In this document: positions 61,444-64,000 of the stretch, in pieces | Layout of the letters: each line of letters opens with the position of its first letter | Numbering within the stretch: the first letter of the stretch is position 1 | Assembly (NCBI GenBank): GCA_947588675.1 | Contig: CANPYY010000010.1 | Coordinates: forward strand, 1-64,000 | DNA length: 64,000 nt | Source: an uncultured Lachnospiraceae bacterium | GTDB lineage: Bacteria > Bacillota > Clostridia > Lachnospirales > Lachnospiraceae | Direction of reading: 5' to 3' | The notes under the pieces: generated by a model | Told to the model about the DNA's origin: nothing | Database searches by the model: none | What the model saw: only the letters and a program-made list of their open reading frames with translations | Translations under genes and position numbers: made by a program

Positions 61444-62946
61444 TTAATCAAGTACGATATCTACAAGATCTTTAGGCGGTATGTGCACGGATGATTCATG
61501 TACCGTCTTTTCAACTGCCTTTTTAGCGTCTTTAATAGGCGCAATGGTACCCGCTCCTGCTATACAGCCGCCCGGACATCCCATGCCTTCAATAAGGCAG
61601 CCGTCCATTTTACCTGCCTTGGCAAGCATAAGGATTTTTTTGCAGTCGCTTAGACCTTCTGCATGTTCGATATGTACAGGGGTACCGGGATAGTATTCGT
61701 TGATACATGCTGTTATTGCCGAGGCAACGCCGCCTGCTACGGCGTAACCGCGTCCGGCGCCTGTTGCGTTGTGCATTGCGCGTCCCTTTTCATAGTTATT
61801 AAAATCTATGTCCTTAGCCCTGAATATCGCAGCAAGTTCTTCAAATGTGATAACAAAATCAACATCGCTTCTTACGGTCCTTCGTGATGCTTCCAGTTTC
61901 TTTGCGGCGCACGGCCCGATGAAAACTACCTTGCAGTCGGGATGTTCTTTTTTAATACTTCTTGCGGTAGCAACCATTGGCGTAAGTTCAGTTGATACGC
62001 TGTCAATGCTTTCCGGAAACTGGTTTTTTGCAAGCATGGCCCATGCGGGACAGCATGATGTAAGAAGAAACGGAAGATTGCCTGTCACAACTTCATTTAC
62101 GTAATGATGCGCCTCAGCAACTGCACCAATGTCGGCGCCGAGGGCAACTTCGTATACTTCGCTGAAGCCTACGTCTTTTAATGCGCCTAGTATCTGCTTT
62201 GGCGTAACATCAGAACCAAACTGCCCTTCAAATGCCGGAGCAACTTCGGCTATGACTTTTCCACCTTCCTTTATACATTTAATCATCTGGTAAATCTGTG
62301 ATTTGTCTGCAATCGCTCCAAACGGGCAGCTTACCATACACTGACCGCAGGAAACGCATAAGTCATGTTGGATATAAGCGCGTCCGAGTTCGTCCGTTGT
62401 AATTGCGCCTACTCCGCAGGCTCTTGCGCACGGGCGTTCTTTTTTTGTGATTGCATCGTACGGACATATCGCTTTACACCTTCCGCATTTAATACATTTT
62501 TCCTGGTCTATGACCGCACGTCCGTTTATGCGTGATATTGCATTTCTCGGGCACACTTCCATGCACGGATGGGCAACGCAGCCGCGGCATGCATTCGATA
62601 CTTCAAATACGTTGTCTTCACATCTGTCACATGCAGATGGAATAACCTGCATGAGAGGCGGTTCATAGTATTTTTCTGAAATATTACTGTCTTCAAAACC
62701 GGCGGTCATATGTACTGCATGGTCGGACGGTCTTAATGAAAGTCCCATTGCAAGCCGGATACGTTCGGATGCTATGGCGCGTTCACGCCAGACGCTTTCA
62801 CGGTATTTGGGCTCGTCGGTTGGCGATATTGAAAAGGGAATTGCTTCAAGCGCCTGTGTAACATTATCTGCTTCATATGCAGCGCGGGCTACTTCTTCAA
62901 GCACTTTGCCGCGAATTTTGGAAACTGCTGTTTCAATTCCTCTCAT
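61444..62946 (-). CDS. Monomeric [FeFe] hydrogenase with ferredoxin-like domains
   Basis: About 500 aa. N-terminal Cys-rich half with several [4Fe-4S] motifs (CDRCEDNVFEVSNACRGC, CIKCGRCKAICP, CVSCGQCMVSCP) for electron transfer, then the H-cluster domain with its three Cys signatures: TSCCPAW, FIGPCAAKKLE and EGMGCPGGC. It makes or uses H2 with ferredoxin. The order resembles group B-type monomeric enzymes. Maturation genes hydE/F/G are not in the window. CAGGAG lies before ATG 62946. Confidence 0.93.
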   Translation of the reverse strand: MRGIETAVSKIRGKVLEEVARAAYEADNVTQALEAIPFSISPTDEPKYRESVWRERAIASERIRLAMGLSLRPSDHAVHMTAGFEDSNISEKYYEPPLMQVIPSACDRCEDNVFEVSNACRGCVAHPCMEVCPRNAISRINGRAVIDQEKCIKCGRCKAICPYDAITKKERPCARACGVGAITTDELGRAYIQHDLCVSCGQCMVSCPFGAIADKSQIYQMIKCIKEGGKVIAEVAPAFEGQFGSDVTPKQILGALKDVGFSEVYEVALGADIGAVAEAHHYVNEVVTGNLPFLLTSCCPAWAMLAKNQFPESIDSVSTELTPMVATARSIKKEHPDCKVVFIGPCAAKKLEASRRTVRSDVDFVITFEELAAIFRAKDIDFNNYEKGRAMHNATGAGRGYAVAGGVASAITACINEYYPGTPVHIEHAEGLSDCKKILMLAKAGKMDGCLIEGMGCPGGCIAGAGTIAPIKDAKKAVEKTVHESSVHIPPKDLVDIVLD

Positions 62947-62982
62947 ATATAACACTCCTGTTTGTATATATTTGTATAAAAA

Positions 62983-63011
62983 ATTATATTAAACCCCTTA
63001 TTGCGTGTCAA
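62983..63011 (-). promoter_or_regulatory. Perfect consensus promoter of the hydrogenase gene
   Basis: Reverse-strand TTGACA (63011-63006), 17-bp spacer, TATAAT (62988-62983), 37 bases before the start codon. Confidence 0.85.
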
Positions 63012-63049
63012 GAAAAAGTTAACTTTTTGAAAACGATTAAGGTTTATAC

Positions 63050-63078
63050 TTGTAAAAAATATAAATGAATGGTAAAAT
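63050..63078 (+). promoter_or_regulatory. Promoter of the LacI-type sensor gene
   Basis: TTGTAA (63050-63055), 17-bp spacer, TAAAAT (63073-63078). Shares ATGAATGGTAAAATAA with the promoter at 57770-57798. Confidence 0.6.
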
Positions 63079-63156
63079 AATTTTTAAATAAAGTTTTATC
63101 AAATGTTATTATAGGAGCTGGTTTTAGCGGGCTATGTATTGGTTGGAGGTGTGCGT

Positions 63157-64000
63157 ATGTATAAAAATGGATTAAAGACTATTATGCTTTTGGCATCTGA
63201 TATGCAGACTTACTATTGCAGGGAGTTGTCTTATTATATATCCCTGAAATGTAAACAAATGGGGTACAATCTTTTGGTTTTGCATTGGAATAATCCATTT
63301 GGGCAGCAGAACAGCTATGTTATGGGGGAAGCTTCAATTTTTGAGTTTTTTGATTTTAAGGAAGCAGATGCAATTATTTATATTAAAGATGTATTTGCCA
63401 ATGCGGCTGTAGAAGAAAGGATAGAGCAGAAAATAGCGGAATGCAACTGTCCTAAGATATCGCCAAGGATGCCGCTTGACGGATATTACAGTATACTTAT
63501 TAACGACAGCGAAGCAATAAAGGAAATGCTTAGGCATTTTATTAATGAACATAAGTGTAAAAAAATTGCATATATGTCGGGAGTGAGCGGAAGACCGGAT
63601 GCTGAGGCAAGGCTTAACGCATATAAACAGGTTATGGACGAAAATGGTCTTTTGTATGATGACAGTTATATATTTCACGGTAATTACTGGACTGATAAAG
63701 GCGACGAGGCGGTTGACTATTTCCTTTCATCACCTCTTGGGATTCCTGAAGCAATAGTATGTGCGAATGATTATATGGCAATGTCTGTAGTTGAGTCGCT
63801 GACTAAGAGAGGTTACAGAGTTCCGGAAGATATAAAGGTATCAGGATTTGATAATGTTGATAATCCTTCGGATATTTCCCTTACTACTATAGATATTGAT
63901 ATAAAAGAACTCGCATATAATTCGGTTGACATTATTGATGATATATTTCACGGAAAAGACAGGGACGCCATTACTATGATAAACGGAATCATGCTTAAAA
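63157..64000 (+). CDS. LacI/GalR-type ligand-binding sensor protein, 3' end outside window
   Basis: At least 281 residues, frame open to the window end. There is no N-terminal helix-turn-helix; the protein starts directly with a periplasmic-binding-protein-like fold (TIMLLASDMQTYYCRELSYYISLKCKQMGYNLLVLHW), then INEHKCKKIAYMSGVSGRPDAEARLNAYKQVM, EAIVCANDYMAMSVVESLTKRGYRVPEDIKVSGFDNVD, all typical of LacI-family sensor domains. In Lachnospiraceae such DNA-binding-less sensors are often joined to GGDEF domains, so a diguanylate cyclase may follow beyond the edge; not visible here. GGAGG is 7 bases before the ATG. Confidence 0.82.
   Translation, partial: MYKNGLKTIMLLASDMQTYYCRELSYYISLKCKQMGYNLLVLHWNNPFGQQNSYVMGEASIFEFFDFKEADAIIYIKDVFANAAVEERIEQKIAECNCPKISPRMPLDGYYSILINDSEAIKEMLRHFINEHKCKKIAYMSGVSGRPDAEARLNAYKQVMDENGLLYDDSYIFHGNYWTDKGDEAVDYFLSSPLGIPEAIVCANDYMAMSVVESLTKRGYRVPEDIKVSGFDNVDNPSDISLTTIDIDIKELAYNSVDIIDDIFHGKDRDAITMINGIMLK

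Overview
The window looks like chromosomal DNA of a low-GC, Gram-positive anaerobe of the Clostridia, most likely Lachnospiraceae. Evidence: AT-rich coding sequence with AGGAGG ribosome binding sites, several consensus TTGACA-17-TATAAT promoters, LL-diaminopimelate aminotransferase, a monomeric [FeFe] hydrogenase, CdaA/CdaR, an FtsW/PbpA pair, and several secreted proteins with Pro/Thr/Lys linkers and Big_2-like or LRR_5-like domains. I cannot name the species.

Layout. 1-10.3 kb: the end of a secreted DUF4430 protein, cardiolipin synthase, ruvA-ruvB-zapA, a U32 peptidase and an FtsW/RodA-PBP pair. 10.3-14 kb: an accessory patch with an IS481-like element abutting the PBP stop, tRNA-Arg(ACG), a Panacea-type toxin-antitoxin pair, a YHYH/peptidoglycan-binding protein and a decayed MuF-like fragment. 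14-23 kb: secreted proteins, including an SGNH esterase and a c-di-GMP-I riboswitch with terminator ahead of an 806-aa protein with nine Cys/His repeats; also TcdA, a degenerate ABC ATPase and an AI-2E-family protein. 24-30.7 kb: DUF1015, YesL-like, MscS, ArgH, M32 carboxypeptidase and a CPBP protease.

30.7-35.4 kb holds the most intriguing cassette: a small protein with a non-hydrophobic leader ending in AEGVYA-GSG, a peptidase-less ABC exporter, a PqqD-HPr-kinase-like fusion, a SipW-type S26 peptidase and a free PqqD domain. I read this as a RiPP-like leader-dependent export system. 35.0-49.6 kb: from a perfect consensus promoter, a Gram-positive Pel-like polysaccharide locus (PelD-like fused to a degenerate SDR, PelE-like, a large membrane protein, a DUF2194 PelA-like protein, PelF, PelG), then DUF2304, two glycosyltransferases and a DUF4832 protein. 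49.5-54.9 kb: a second, convergent DUF4832 protein, a Stealth phosphotransferase and a flippase-nucleotidyltransferase fusion. 55-64 kb: dapL, a MerR regulator divergent from mntP, the CdaA/CdaR c-di-AMP operon with two membrane proteins in front, the [FeFe] hydrogenase, and the start of a LacI-type sensor protein cut by the window end.

How they fit together: c-di-GMP appears at least twice (riboswitch; RxxD site in the PelD-like protein) and probably controls surface proteins and exopolysaccharide. c-di-AMP synthesis is encoded separately. Functions are inferred from motifs and family resemblance read by eye; no database search was run.
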